A stretch of DNA of 64,000 nucleotides, taken from Montifringilla adamsi (taxonomy: Eukaryota > Chordata > Aves > Passeriformes > Passeridae). Within the stretch, counting starts at the first letter, position 1, and the number at the start of each line of letters is the position of its first letter. The position numbers and the translations under genes were made by a program. Under the pieces are notes generated by a model. That model searched no databases. It had not been told where the DNA came from and saw nothing but the letters and a program-made list of their open reading frames with translations. Positions 46,366 through 60,173 of this stretch are shown piece by piece. The DNA lies in contig JAGGNK010009114.1 in the NCBI GenBank assembly GCA_017590115.1, positions 15,775,433-15,839,432 on the forward strand, in the 5' to 3' direction.

Positions 46366-49300
46366 GACACATGGAACTGGATTCCAATGATCCTTAAGAG
46401 ATGCAGCTTGAGATCAAATTCACCTGCATTGCGTGCCTGCCTCTTCCAGGGACAAGAATGGCTGAATATGTAGTTGGTGTCCCTCTACCAGCTTAAAAGA
46501 AACTCTCTTCTTAAATCTCCCTCATACTGGCAATTCTCTCATTTTCGTATTAGGAGGCAATGGCATTTGTTGCAATACAAGTTATTTTCAAAGGTTTCGG
46601 TTTGCTCATGTTTTAAATGGCATTTTTTTTCAAAAATTATTTGCACAGGCACTCAGAAGCTGAAAGAGTGGCAGAAGCAGCATATTCCAACAGCATTTAT
46701 ACACATTATATGAATATCATTGTGTGTATAAATGCCAAGCAGCTTCTGTGGACTCAGTTTGCCTTTATACAGGCAGAAAGTCTTAGTACTGACTTTTATG
46801 TTTATATAGCATGAGTTAAAACAAAGCCATGCATTTTTAGAAGTATTGTATTTTAAATATTTGTCAGATTTGTCTGTATTATTTGTCAGTTTGTTCTCGC
46901 TATGGCAACAAACAAAAAGCTAATTATGGAAACATAGCAAGATAAATTGGATCCTGTGTTAAACTCCTGTGCTGTATAAACCTAAAGTCTGACACAGCAC
47001 TCACCCCTAAGACAGTCAAGGTTTTTGGGATACCCAAGTTATTGAATCAGGTCATTTTCACCACCACTTCAGGTCAATTTATTTGCATTTGTCCTTTGAA
47101 ACACTAAAATTATATTGTACTCAAACAACATTGTCTTCGCAATCTTCATGTTCATTTTGTCCTCCAAATTCAAAACAAGTTAAGCAGAACTGATTTTGTA
47201 AAATCTTACATCTATAAATTTTACTGATAAAAATGTAAATTAATTTACATCTATGCTGTTTTCTCTTAAAAGGAAAGATTCACATATCAAGAGGTAGTGA
47301 AAATTAGGAAAATGCTGATTGTAGAATTGCAGGGAGCAATCAAAGCCAATTCTTTGAAATCTCACTCAAAACCATTAAATATCTGTTTGCACTAACCACC
47401 TCAACAATATCAAATCCTGCAAATGGCTCACCTGATACATTGAACAATATGTGAAACAAGCAGTTAGCAGATTTTTTTCATATATATGTCTGTATATATG
47501 CACACATCTATGAGGCAATTTCAACCTGAGTAACTGAATTCAGAGGCCAAGTCAGAGTAAAAATTATCACCTCAGATAATAATTTTTAAAAGGTTCTTGA
47601 ATAAATGGACAAAGCAATGAGAAGGGAAAACTGACTCAATATTTTTGCAAGGGTTTACCAAGATCTTGTTTGCTCACACCAAATATTTTTCCATCATAAC
47701 ATTTTTACAGCCTTTTATATTGAAATTTGTAACATTCAATTGACATAAAAGCAAATTCTTCCTGTTTGGCCTTTCAATAGGGAAAAAATACAGTTTTGAT
47801 AAACCAAATAAAAAGTATTTAAAATAATTCTGGACAAAACTAGGACAAATTAGAGAAATATTCCACACTTAGTTGAAAGCACATAATTAATACCTTCTTA
47901 GAGGCTGTTTGTTCAGTGAAGAAGTCTGTGGTATTAATGACTCAGGATCTGTATTGATTTAAACAACAACTCCCACAGCTGGGAAAATAAACTGGTAACT
48001 CAAAGCAGGGTGAGCTCAGGCTGTGCTGCATTAACCATGACTCATTCTCTGAAGGGGATGCTGAGATCTAACAGTGAAAATGCTGCTCTTTGGTCCACGA
48101 CCCTCGGTGAGGGTCTCGTGGCTCTGCCCCCACCATGTGGAAGCAACACCCACCCCCCAAAATGCCAGGCTCTCTGCACCTCACAAACAACCCTGCTTTT
48201 AAGTCAAGATCAGGTTACCTTGGGAAAAAATACATAATATGGACCAGGAAAAAATGAGGATTCCCAATGACTGGTTCCCTTGAATGTTATTGACTCGGTG
48301 AGCCACCAAGTCACCCAGCTGGTTTTGTAACACACTGCTCTGCTTCCATAGGGACACACATCTAATTTTTGCCTGTCTCATCTTTTTTTAGTACAGACAT
48401 AATGACTCTCTAATACTTCCTTTACTTTAAACCTTCCCCATGGCAATTGTACCAGCTTCACAGTCCTTTTTCTCTCCCAAAACTATAACCAACATATCAC
48501 TGCCCAAATTTTCAGAGATGACAAACATGGTTGTGTTGGAAATCACAGGTGGTCAAACACTGCACCAAGACAGTCACTTTCTGTATTGTGTACCAACCGT
48601 GCCAGCCAACATTACTAAGAATCTCACTGAATTTGATTAAAATTTCTGATTCTGTCATTATTCAAATCAGCTATCCAAAAGTGAAGTAGTCCTGCTAATG
48701 CCAGTGGAACTATCCAATGGGCAAGATGACAAAGTTTGTTCCTTGTTCTAAAATTATTTTGTTAAGTGTGGTTAGGAAAAGGGGGGGAAAGGCAGTACCT
48801 TGCTGACATTTTGTTTCTTGTTATACAGCTTTGCTGCCAAGGTGCATTGCTTTCAGAGTCCCAGGTTGAAGTAATTGCTTAAAAAAAATACAAAGGAAAA
48901 ACCACATAGTAGCATTTGTCTGCTTCTCTTAAGCAGAGAAACTGTACTCCCTCTAGAGCAGCTGTTACCACAGTGTGCTCTGTTCTTCTGGAGTTGTTAA
49001 GATATTCTCATAGATGAAAATGGGCAGAAAGAAGGTAAATAAACATGGGCCTTTGCTTCTTCTACATTTAACAGGAGCCTAATGAGCCAAACTGCTGGGC
49101 TGCAATGACAGAGTTAATGCCACTGCACGCTTAAGAGTGCCTCAGCAAAAGCAAAATCATCATCAAGCAGTTAAGAGACAGATTTGAGGATGAGCATAAG
49201 GATTTCAAATCCAAATACCTTTAAGATGCTGAGGAACATTAAATCTACATCCAAACTAAAAAGTTGTGCCTCATGAATGCCCCAGCTGAAGGCCTAAGAA

Positions 49301-51100
49301 GGCTGAAAATATTATGAGTACTTGCATTCTCATCTGCCAGCCCAGGCTGGGTTTTTTTCTCAATAAATTTCTGGCCAAGTGACAAACTTCCTGAAAGATG
49401 AAACTGGGACTCCAGCCAACAACAGAAACTATGTGAACAGCTCAAGGCATGCAGGTTGGGAAGGACAAGAAACAACAAATAAACAATCCAAAGAAGAGTA
49501 TAGTTTTTAGGGACAAATGACAAAACAGGAAATGGCAGATTTGAATCCTCAGCAGTTTTGCTGAAGATGAACTGGATATTCTACCCTGCTGAAACAAAAA
49601 AAAATTATCTAATTTCCTTTATTTTCTGCATTCCAGCTCACCTTCACTTCAAAATTGTCTCTCTTGCTTTCAATGCCTTTTCCTCTTCCTCATTCCCCTT
49701 TTCTTTTCCCATTTTCTCTGTTTAGCCTAAATCCTCCAGGTAAATTCAGATAAACAAGCCTGACACTGCCTTAACAGATAAGCCTATGACATTGATGCAT
49801 GTCCTGCCACATCCTTACTCTGTGCTGGGACCAGAAACCCATCAATGCTCTGGATTCAATTGCAAGTGAATAATGACAGTGGATAAGCCACAGTAGGCTC
49901 CAACACAACCCTGCCTGGGCCAGAGGAGCAGCTCCTGCTTAGCAGATGTCTGGATTTTTTCCCCTATATCATAGGTATACCCAGTAGGAATAATGGCATT
50001 AAGAAGAACCCATCATTTCTTGCCCACACACTGCTCAACCAGCTCTTCTGTATTCATTCTCATCCTCATTACCAGCATCCTCTCACCCATTTCCACTGGA
50101 ATGCCGCCTCATGAGGTGGCTCAGTACAGTGCCCAGGAAATGATCTTTCATTCTTAATCAGCTCTTCTGCAGAAGTATAAAAATGGTTAGTGAGAATAAA
50201 TAGTAGCGAGTGCTGAATTAACATATTAATAAAGAGAAAATAAACCAGATTATGTAATTCCAGTTCTTGTGAAAGTGCCATGGGACACTGAATGATCATG
50301 TTTGATTTTGGGGCTCTCTGGACCTGCAGCAGACCAACACTCCTCAGTGATTCTCTAGGGCCTGAGGAAGACAACAGGAGTGACATTTGCAGCCACCCTG
50401 TAGTCAGACAGTAACACAGCCCACTCTCTCTGTGTCCTGCTGAAGTCTTATCCACATTATCTTATGAGCTAACTGGATGAGGAGCCTACACGTAATGGAG
50501 GAAAGCATGGAAGAGATGAGTGAGTTTATAAGTTTAGACACATCATATGCTGTTCAGAGCTTTCTTTTTAAAGCATTTTATAATGGATGTGAAAGGGCCA
50601 CATGGAAAGGCCACAGGAAAGAGAGCACTGAACTAATGCACCTTATAAAATACTGCAAGGTGAGAGTAGTAGTTTATCACAGCAGTTTTTGTTCTTAAAT
50701 GCTATTTAAGTTTTCATAGACGAAAGCACTTTCAGAGGCTAGAAATAAGATTGCAGAGGACAGAGGGGAATAGCTGAAGCATCAATGACTATGAATGGTG
50801 CATCAAACCGTAAACCAATCATTTCACCACAAGAAAACTTGGTATTCAACTATTATTCATGGAAATGTTGAAGTGAGAAAACTTTTACAGAACAGTAAAG
50901 CTACATTATAAGCAATTGTCCCAGGAAACACTTCCAGGAAGAAACACTTTGTAGCTTATTCATTTCCTATGATTTTCCAGGAATAATAATGGACAGATCC
51001 AGCAACCAGCATAGAAGCATCCAGTTCCAGTGAAATCAGGGTAGCCATGCAGATTTGCATTCACTGAGCATCAGGCTGTTCACAGGAAGACTGAAGAGCT

Positions 51101-51155
51101 GAGGCTGGACAGGACCTCTGGAGAAGTTTAGTCCAGCCTCCTGCTGTTCTGAAAC
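51101..51155 (-). repeat. CR1 LINE 3'-end scrap
   Basis: GAGGCTGGACAGGACCTCTG, GAGAAGTTTAGTCCAGCCTC and CTGCTGTTCTGAA follow the reverse complement of the CR1 terminal region (GGTTGGAAGGGACCTCTGGAG-, -GTCCAACCTCCTGCT-). Short; no tail octamers. Confidence 0.55.
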
Positions 51156-51610
51156 AGATTCAGGATGTAAGAATTCCTTAGAAAAACTCTGTGGCTGTTA
51201 CTGAGTCAGGCAAAAGCACCATCTGCAGGTATGCAGCAAGTGATATACAGGCCTAAAGGACCTGTTTTTAAAGGGGATAAAAAAAAAATTAGTTATATAT
51301 TTGATCCATTCACTCTTGAATTACCCATCATGCCAACTCAAACCCTTGGGATTGGGCATGGATGAAGAGTAATGACCTTAACTGTAGCACTTTGCACCTC
51401 ATGCACTCTACCTGGTGCAACAACGGAGTCCCAGCTCTGCACAGCTCCCAGGCTCAGGTGCTCTCACCTGCCTACCAGCCAGAGCCTTTCACCAAGAAAG
51501 CCCAAAAAACCCCAGGGCAACATCCTGGCTTAATAGGGGTCTGAACCTCAGGGTATAACTCAGAGCAGGTAGCTTGTTTACCAGCACAAGCCAGCTGGAG
51601 TAAAGTTGAG

Positions 51611-51635
51611 TTGAATTAATCAAGGATTAATTCAA
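51611..51635. repeat. Perfect 11-bp hairpin with 3-base loop
   Basis: 51611-51621 (TTGAATTAATC) and 51625-51635 (GATTAATTCAA) are exact reverse complements around AAG. Each arm includes TTAAT/ATTAA homeodomain-type cores. AT-rich sequence makes chance occurrence more likely than for GC-rich hairpins. Confidence 0.9.
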
Positions 51636-54600
51636 TTCTTGCTAGAAATCATGGACAGTAGGCTGGATACACCCACAATGAGATGCCACTAGATAAACTA
51701 GAAAAAGAAAATAGATAAAATGGGGACATTTGGGACATTTAATAGGAGACTGGATGAGTTACAGAAAAACATGCTGTGGAAAGCAATCTTTGCTTGGTCC
51801 TTTGGGAGAAACTCCATGCACTAATAACAGTTCTTCCCCACTCCTTTATTTTGAAAAGTGTCTGAGTAAAAATGGAATTACCTTACTCGACAGAACTGTT
51901 TCCTGTATATGCAGTTTTACCTACCAGCATTAATAATGAGAAAAGGATCCTTATTATTACTTTTTTTACCCCTGCTCACATTGCACCAATACAGTCACTA
52001 GTGGGCTCAAATGGACTGTCTTCAGATTTGACAACCCTCCACAAAAGACAGATTAATTTTGTTCTCACAGCAATTGCAATGGCAGCTTCTAGGAATAAAA
52101 AAATCTAGATTCAGGTATAGAGAATCTTTATTAGCACTATTGATTCATGAAGCAACGAGAACACACCTTGTCCTTCAGCTCCCAGGTTAATACAGCACAG
52201 CTGACAGTTAGAGAATAACATCTATTTACATGGGGTGAATCTGACCAGAAAGTCATTAGAACAATGTCATTTCCACAGTGTGCTTTTTTGGAGTGCAACT
52301 ATTGGCTGGCTCCTGTAAGTGGCTTATAATAACTACTGAATTTCATGGCTCAGATTGATCTTAAAGAAATCAGAAAATATCATCAGTAAATATGCTGAAT
52401 ATCTGAACTGGAGTAAAAATAGAAAAATTGTCATAATAGAACATAAATTAGAAGAGATAATAACATATTGCTAATCACTTTAAAGCTGGAATCCCCAATT
52501 AAATAAATTAGAGGATTTTCTTAAAACTGATAGTAGCACTCTCAGATATTATCAGGATGGCATTTCTGTTTTGAAAAGACCTTTGGAAAATGAGATCACA
52601 TCTCAAGTTCTTTATCTCAAGTCCTGTAATATTACCTGAGCATCTTGGGTAAGAGGGAAGACCAGTATCTCTCCCCATGCATTTGTAGATAAAAAGCCCT
52701 AAGTTTGGGGGTTTTGTTTCTTTTGCTTTCATTTAGGATTTTTGTTTGGTTGGTGTTTTGTTTGTTTTTAATGGCAAAAAAAAAACCTGTAAAGTCCCTG
52801 GGAAGAGCATGCAATATATCCATTGTCTTCTACAAAACAGGCATTGTAAACAACTACAAAATGACACCAACACCCAAAAGAGAGCTCAGAGAATAATATA
52901 AGCACATTTCTGAGCCTTACACCAATTATGAGCCAGCAAGGCAGCTTGGACAGCATGGAAACCACACTCTGAGCCTCTCCTTCTACCCTTTTGTCACAGC
53001 CCCACTGAACTGAAATCTCACAGGGCCAGTTGAACTGGATCGCTTATTTTTTGCTCTCAAAGCATGTTAGTTGGCAAAAGACAGCTCTCAGTTGTACTTC
53101 TTATGATCAAAAAGTCCCGCGCAGCAGTGCAGAAGGCCTGGTTTTAAGCTTTATAAAAAACACACCAACAAAAAACCAACCAATCAACAAAAGTGAACAA
53201 AAAGCCTCCCAATAACTTGTTGAACAGCGTTCCAGTATCTCTGAGAGGCATTACTGCAACTCATTAAACTTCTTTATAGTCTGATGTGTTACAACACATT
53301 ACTGAGCAGTGGTAAATAAATAACTGCTGATTTGACGCTGCTTTCAACTGCAGAGCCATTCTGCTTTCCTCAATGTTACAATTAATGTCAGCAGTTAATG
53401 CCTTAAGTGGTGGAATCGGAAACTCAGCTACGATAAACACATGCAGTCAGATCTCAACTTAAGGATATACCCCAACTGCAGCATGGCGTTAGTTCAGCTG
53501 TCCCTGTCTCAGGCTGCAATTACAGTTCTGTTGGTCAGAGCAGCAGGGGCACCATTTGTCATCCTAAGGAAGGCTGGAGTGCTGTGAAATTGGGCACTTT
53601 GGAAAAATGCAGCTGTAGCAGAACATATGTATAGGCAAGACCATGAAATGAACTGGCTCCAAGCCAACACGTAAAGGCAAAAACAAGAGAATGTAAATGA
53701 AAAAAAATCATAAAATACTGTACTCAGAAGATGCTTCTATTGATATATCCTGACCAGCCTTAAAGGTCAGGATGACAACAATCTGTCTTCTCTGTGGGAC
53801 TGCTTGATCAATTTGCAGCTCTTTTTTCTTCACCCTGTTAGCAACAGGTTCACATCTTTCAAATAGATCTTCTGTTTTTGCTGCTTAATTGGTCTCAGGT
53901 TCCTGTGTATCTCTCTATACAGCTATAACAAATATGGGTGTGTATTTACATTCCTGCACAGACTGTAGTGGATAGAATATGAACTGTTCAGCTCTGCTCT
54001 GTAGCTCTACTGTCACTAACAGAGATTATTATGCAGCTGAAGACAGTTTTCTGCTCCTGGTGCTGAAGGAAAAACTGAGCTGTACTTCAGCATTGCAGTG
54101 AATACTGGAATGGGAAGAGGCTGCAGAAGAATGACAACCACCCAACTCGAGAATCCCTAGTCCTTCCTCTCTTCCCCAAAGCTGAACAGGCCTGTGTGCC
54201 TTTTGTATTTAATGGTGAGAGAAATAACCAGCACAGGAGCCAGTCTATCTACAAGCATCACAAAGTGAGAATCAAGAACTTTACATATGAAATAACTCTC
54301 TACCATAGGCCTTGCATCACAGCTGATGAGACAAACCTTTCTGTGGGCTGCATCAATGCTGTGAATCAAAAGTCCATAAGACCATCATATCCATCACCAG
54401 TTTTCCTTCCAGCAGTGAGGCTCCTTAGTGGAGTGAACTTTCCACTAGCCAAATACAACTTACTACAAATCCTGTCAACTACTGGCTTGAAAAGATGCAG
54501 TGGTGTTTGGGTGGAAACAACACAACTGAGGCAGGAAAGTTTTTCTCTCAGACTGGTGTAGGATTTTGACCAGGTATTAACACATTTGAATTCTCCAAAC

Positions 54601-56384
54601 AAAACACTATGCAAGTAACAGGGATCAATCACTTCCATTTAACTGTCTACATCATTTGCCTGATTCCTTTTCAAATATGGAGCCCTAGGGGGACAGGCAT
54701 CAGGGGAAATGAACTCATGACCAAGATCAGACCCAAGCCTCATATTTAAAATACAGATCCCTGAGGGGCAAACTTCTTTTAAAAATATGTGAGAGCCTCT
54801 TCCCTCCAACCTCTTCTCTCTACAGATATGCTTCATGCATATGTACACTTCCATAATGGAAGTTTTTCTATGCAGATTTATGTTAGAAAATTAACAAATA
54901 CAAGTTACATGTTTATGGCTGCAACACACTTTAATGATTTTCACCCATCTGAAGAGCAGAGCAAATGCAAAGGCAAATATTACCCTGATGCACACTTCAT
55001 TACAAACAGACTGCAGAAACAATCAGCAATAAGCCATCTCCTGCAAAGAAAAGGGACAGCTTCCCTCCCCTAATCTCAGTGCTATTTTTCTTCCCTCAGT
55101 CAAATAGCATTTAGCAATGTTGATGTTGTGCCGTATATTTTCTTCCACCCACAGGCAACTGGCCAAGGTAAGGTGCATTTCCCTAGAGGTTTAGGTGAGA
55201 GGTATCTGTATGATGCTGTAAATTCAGAGATACAGAAAACTGATGAGTTTAAAGGAAGCCACCCCTAGCACAGGAAGAAATGTATTTGTCTGAATTTAGA
55301 TTTCTTTTCTCTTCCGCATTGTGAGTAAAAATTGTAACCATAAAGCTCTGCTTTTAAATGGAATACATAAATGACACCCAAACAGCTGTCCTACTTAACA
55401 CTACTATGTAAACATCTGTTCACATTCCTGCATGCAAATAAGAACATCAGCTTGCAACTCTCTTAGACTCAGATTAGTCTTTATCAAGTCCTCACAGAAA
55501 ACATGGGGGTGAAAGCCAACGACTGTGTGAAGTGGGAGGAAATTCTTGAGCTTTTTTAAAGAATTAATCCTTGAAAAGATGGATGATGGAGAACATAAAA
55601 AATCTAACTACATGCAAAAAACCAACATTTTTCAGTGTGTTTGCTTTAATGGAAATTTCCATTCCTATATCTTTGTGGTGGTTTCCTACTTCATCATAAA
55701 TTTTAACAGCTTGTTTTACAATTGGACTCTGTGTCAAATTTTTATCTCTATTTATTCAAACCATCCTTTGAAAGTTCCAGGGTCCCAGACCTGCTCCTGC
55801 TGAGCCAAATGGGATTCTTGACATTGAGGTGAATGGAAACAGGACTGGGAAGGCTGTACGCCTCATTAGATACATGATTCCACAGCACCCTCTAAAATTC
55901 TGCTGAACTCTTCCTTTCAAGCAAATAAAGCTGGTAAACTCAGAGGCCATGAAATGTCACTATTACATTTCAGCACTTAAATACATACCTGATAAATTAG
56001 CCATCTTCTTGCCAGGCATCTTAGAAAACTGCAGCCCCTGAGGGATTTCCCCTGGCCGTTACCACTTATTGCAAAGTCAAAGAGAGAAAGCTAAGGTTAT
56101 TGTTTTGCCTGTGGAATCAAAATATGCTGAGAGGGCATGTTAATCCCCAGACTTAGAGGTTTATTGCATTTCTAATTCACACCTAAGGTCACCATGTGTC
56201 AAGTGAGTATGCATTCTGCTACCATGGATACTGCCATCATTTTAACTCTAATGCTAAATAGTTCTAGATTGGAACAATACTGACTTGGAAACAGCCTAAT
56301 TTAGTGCTTATAGCAGAAGACTGGTCTTCTGATTAATGATAGAAAATAAAATGTTCTGGTTTTACCCTTGCATTTGTCAGACTC

Positions 56385-56455
56385 TCCAAAATCACGCAAG
56401 TGATTTAATCACTCTGAACCTTTGTTTCCATATCAGAAAGTCAAAGAACTAAAAG
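56385..56455 (+). repeat. Possible MIR-like SINE scrap
   Basis: GCAAGTGATTTAATCACTCT, GAACCTTTGTTTCCATATCA and GAAAGTC resemble the MIR phrases GCAAGTTACTTAACCTCTCT, G-GCCT-AGTTTCC-CATCTGTAAAATG. Short and diverged. Confidence 0.4.
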
Positions 56456-58314
56456 GCCTGAACAGCAAGAGTAAACAAAGCTAGTACATCAACAACTGTG
56501 TCTTCTCCATTGAGAAAGGTTAATAAATTAATCTGTCTTTCATCAAATGTCAGCATTTAAAAATACAGTATGAGGTTTGAAATCTGTTACTTGTATCCTG
56601 ACAGAATCACACCATGGTGGAGATGCCTCCCTTTGCATAATGCATTAATGTGAATTTGACCACACAATTGTCATTCCTTGTCATTTAAGTAGTCTTACAC
56701 TTAAGCAGCCATAATTGTCCTTTGGGTGTTATCTTAAATACATTAAAAAAGAAATTGAATGCTTTCACCACATTATAGCTGGGACACTTTTTCAAAGCTA
56801 ATTTCTATGTCTGTGAATTATTCATAATACACTTCAAACAGGCTCTTCCGGATAAGGTAATTGACCTTGTCTGCATGAAGCACCTACTACCTTGCCTTGG
56901 GATAATTTAATCTATGATGTGGTCCATTATTCAAAGGTAATGTCTTTTCATTAGGTTAGGCAATATATTATCACTCAACTAGTCACCTAATTCTGCATTT
57001 AGCGTATTCAAGTTTTCACTTTTTTTGTCATAGGTTACACTCATCATAGCAATATCTCACATTTAAGTAGCATGGTGTAACAGTAAGACAGCATTCTCTT
57101 GATAAATGGAAGAAGGACTTTGAGGACTCTAATTTCAAGATTTACTTGTGCATTTTAAACCTCAGCTGGCTTTGTGTTTTCCATGGGTGAAAGCAGCAAA
57201 GGATGTCTATTCAGTAAGAACTAGTATAAGGTCAAAACACAAGTACAAGTAATGCACCAGGTGGCAGGGGTTATGTAAGTTCACACACTGCTCAGTGGAA
57301 ACACTTATGTGCTGATGAAACATATGCTAAATCACATGTATGACACATATCTAACACTTGCATAGTTTTATTTTGCTGTGTAGAGAAACCCCTGGTTGGT
57401 CTGCCATGGGAGGAAGCAATTAGCAACGCTGGCTGTGGCTCAGTCTGGCTCTGAACCATTGCAACCTTCTCTGTACCAGACCATTATTAGGACCCAGTTC
57501 CCTGCTACATATTTCCTTGAAAGATCTTGCTCAGTGAAGACCAAATGTTTTTTTGCATATGTGTGGAGTGAAATCTCTGAGAGAGAAAGCTAAACAGCTG
57601 AGCACCCAGCTCTCTCCTGTGCTCCAACTACTTTGAGCCACTTTAGCAGAATAAAGCAGCTCTGAATCTGTTTTAGTCAGTCACTGACAAAGTCCTCCTG
57701 CATGAGTAAACTCTTGAGTGGCACAGTGATCTGAAGGAGCTCCTGCATCAATCCCACTTCAGGCTCCAGCAAATGGCCAGAGATAATCTATTGAGAGGTA
57801 TTCTAATTTATATTGCACCACTCCAGTAACCAGGCTTAAAGATGCCTCTCCACCCCTTCTCTACTTTGTTAGCTCCTCTAAATATCTGAATGTTTAAAAT
57901 GTTTCTGTGTTTTTTAGTTTGTTTTATACTAAAATGGAATTTAATTAAAGATGTAAAAAATAAGGAGTTAATCCACCACCTTATTTGCCTAAATCAGTAC
58001 AAATATACTGAATCCAATGGATCTGATCCTGCATATATTTGAGCTTTGTAATTTTTCAGTTGAATCATTCGTTACTGTAGCTTCTCTCAAGCTGCCCATT
58101 AATAGAATGTTATGATTCTGTTAGCTATTCAAAGCTTTTTAATCATGTTATATAAACACAGTTCAGTCTCTGAATTGTTTATCCTGATTAGATATTGAGT
58201 GTTCACTTAAAATTACGAAGCATTGCTTTGGAGCAGAAATAAAAGCAGGGGCATCAAAGATTTCACGGTTAGAGTGAACATTTACTCTGAAGGTCATTGG
58301 CTGAACTCCTATTT

Positions 58315-58345
58315 GCATGAACATTCAGGAACAATCTGTTCATGC
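58315..58345. repeat. Short inverted repeat (9-bp arms)
   Basis: GCATGAACA at 58315-58323 and TGTTCATGC at 58337-58345 are exact reverse complements around a 13-base spacer. The length is compatible with chance. Confidence 0.7.
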
Positions 58346-60109
58346 CTTGGAAAATTTCTGCAAAGACAAAAATCTCAGTATCATTGTCCAGAATGATATG
58401 AAAAAAAAAATAAAAGAATTATGAAAATTATCAAAGTGAAACCGAAATTCCAGTAGAACAGCAGTGAAATAGGTGATATTCATAATTTTTCATCAGCTAA
58501 AACAAACCAGCCAAGGGAAGTGTTGTTCCAAGCAAGATTACCTGCAACTGACCTGACTGCTAGATCATATTTCACATCGGTCGAGTGCCTTCCATTGTGT
58601 AACCACAGTTGTGCACATTGATGGCTCCTGTCGCTATAATATGGTTATGTTTACCCATTAGATTCTGCTTTTGTGCCACAACCCAGCAACTGTGATATTA
58701 CAATTGTTCTAATGGTCTGTTTCACTTTGTTCATTTACCTATTAATTTTGGCAATGGCATATTTCATGGAACATAAATTTCATCCTCTGAAAACATGACA
58801 ACCTGTAGTGCAATATGGTCAGACAGATTCTGCAGCTTTGTATGGACATAAAATGAACTGTCCAGGGTGGCATTTTGGAAAGGACATACCTCCCTCTGGA
58901 GGCATTGCTTGCATGTAAGGTGATTACTTCAGCACTAACAGGATGTAATTATTCACTCAGTAAAATTCTGCCTCTATTAAGTAGGTACTTCTAATGTCCT
59001 GCAGATTGACTAGTGGCCCTAGAATGTCTCACAGAGGTAGTAAACAAAATGCAAAACAAAAAAATCTCTTCATGAATTCAGAACATAAGTGTGCACTGGG
59101 AAGGAAGTGACCTAGAAAGCTGCCACTGCTTTGAACATGGAGGCTCTGGGAAACAGGACCCAAAAGCAGGATATAAAAAAATACTCATTGCAGGAGAACC
59201 TTTCCCAGTCCGACAGCAGATATTAGAGCTGCAAAACAAATGGATCAAATTGACTTTGCATTGCCAGAGAAAAAGCCAAAGTAGAGCCCACTTCAGAAGA
59301 TAACTTGTCCTAGAATCCCATCCTCTGCTGTTACCTTACCATTCAGTCATACAGATTTCTCTCTGAGAAACAGCCCCTAAACTTCTGCCACACCCCTAAG
59401 TGTTGGTCTTTGTTTAAATTTCATATGGTTTCATGCAGATAAAATCTGAGACTTTGAAATCACAATGACAAATGAGAGGCAAACAAGTGCTAATGTACAG
59501 AAAGCATTTACCTCAAAGGAGAAAAGAGTAACCAGCACTACTTTCTCTTGTACCAGGCCTGACAACATCCATGCGGCCCAAAAAATTAATTACAGCCAAA
59601 TTCCACTGTTTTTCCTCCAAAAAGGAGGAATAGAAGATTTACACATATCTACATAAATATAAAAACATACTTTCCCAAAAAGAGAGAACTCTATCTTTAT
59701 GAATACATAACTTTATGGACTCTACTGACCATTTGAATCATCAGATGAAGGAAAAGTTAGTATTTAAACATATCATGAGATGGATGTTATTCTTTTCTCA
59801 GAACCATTTTTCAGATCTCTGGTCATTTTTTAAAACATCATAGGCTTGGAGTTGTCAGTAAAACAAACCTGTCAGACCTGAACTAGGTTCAGTAACACAG
59901 AATTGAGAAAAAGAACAGCCAGGAACTGTTATCTTTTCCTTCCCACCAACAAATGTTACTATGAACATTTTAATCACATTGAATGAGACAGCCTGAACAA
60001 AACTGATTGCAGTCTATACTGGGAGCACTTTTCATGTGCTATTAATGTTAATACACTGAAATCACTACATGTTATAAATTAGACATGTCACTTTAAACTT
60101 TTTGGGGAA

Positions 60110-60173
60110 ATGGAAGATTTTGATGGAACTATGGAAGATTTTGATTTTGATGGAACTATGGAAGATTTTGATT
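60110..60173. repeat. Three-unit minisatellite
   Basis: Units starting ATGGAAGATTTTGAT at 60110, 60131 and 60158. Unit 1 is 21 bp, unit 2 is 27 bp because GATTTT is repeated once inside it, and unit 3 is partial. All share ATGGAAGATTTTGAT and the first two end in TGGAACT. Confidence 0.93.

Noticed and set aside
50069..50455. 128-codon minus-strand open frame
   Set aside because: No recognisable domain or Caspr similarity; intronic and likely chance.
54196..54638. Opposed open frames of 121 and 90 codons
   Set aside because: No family similarity, no coding composition, no splice context; expected by chance in a window this size.
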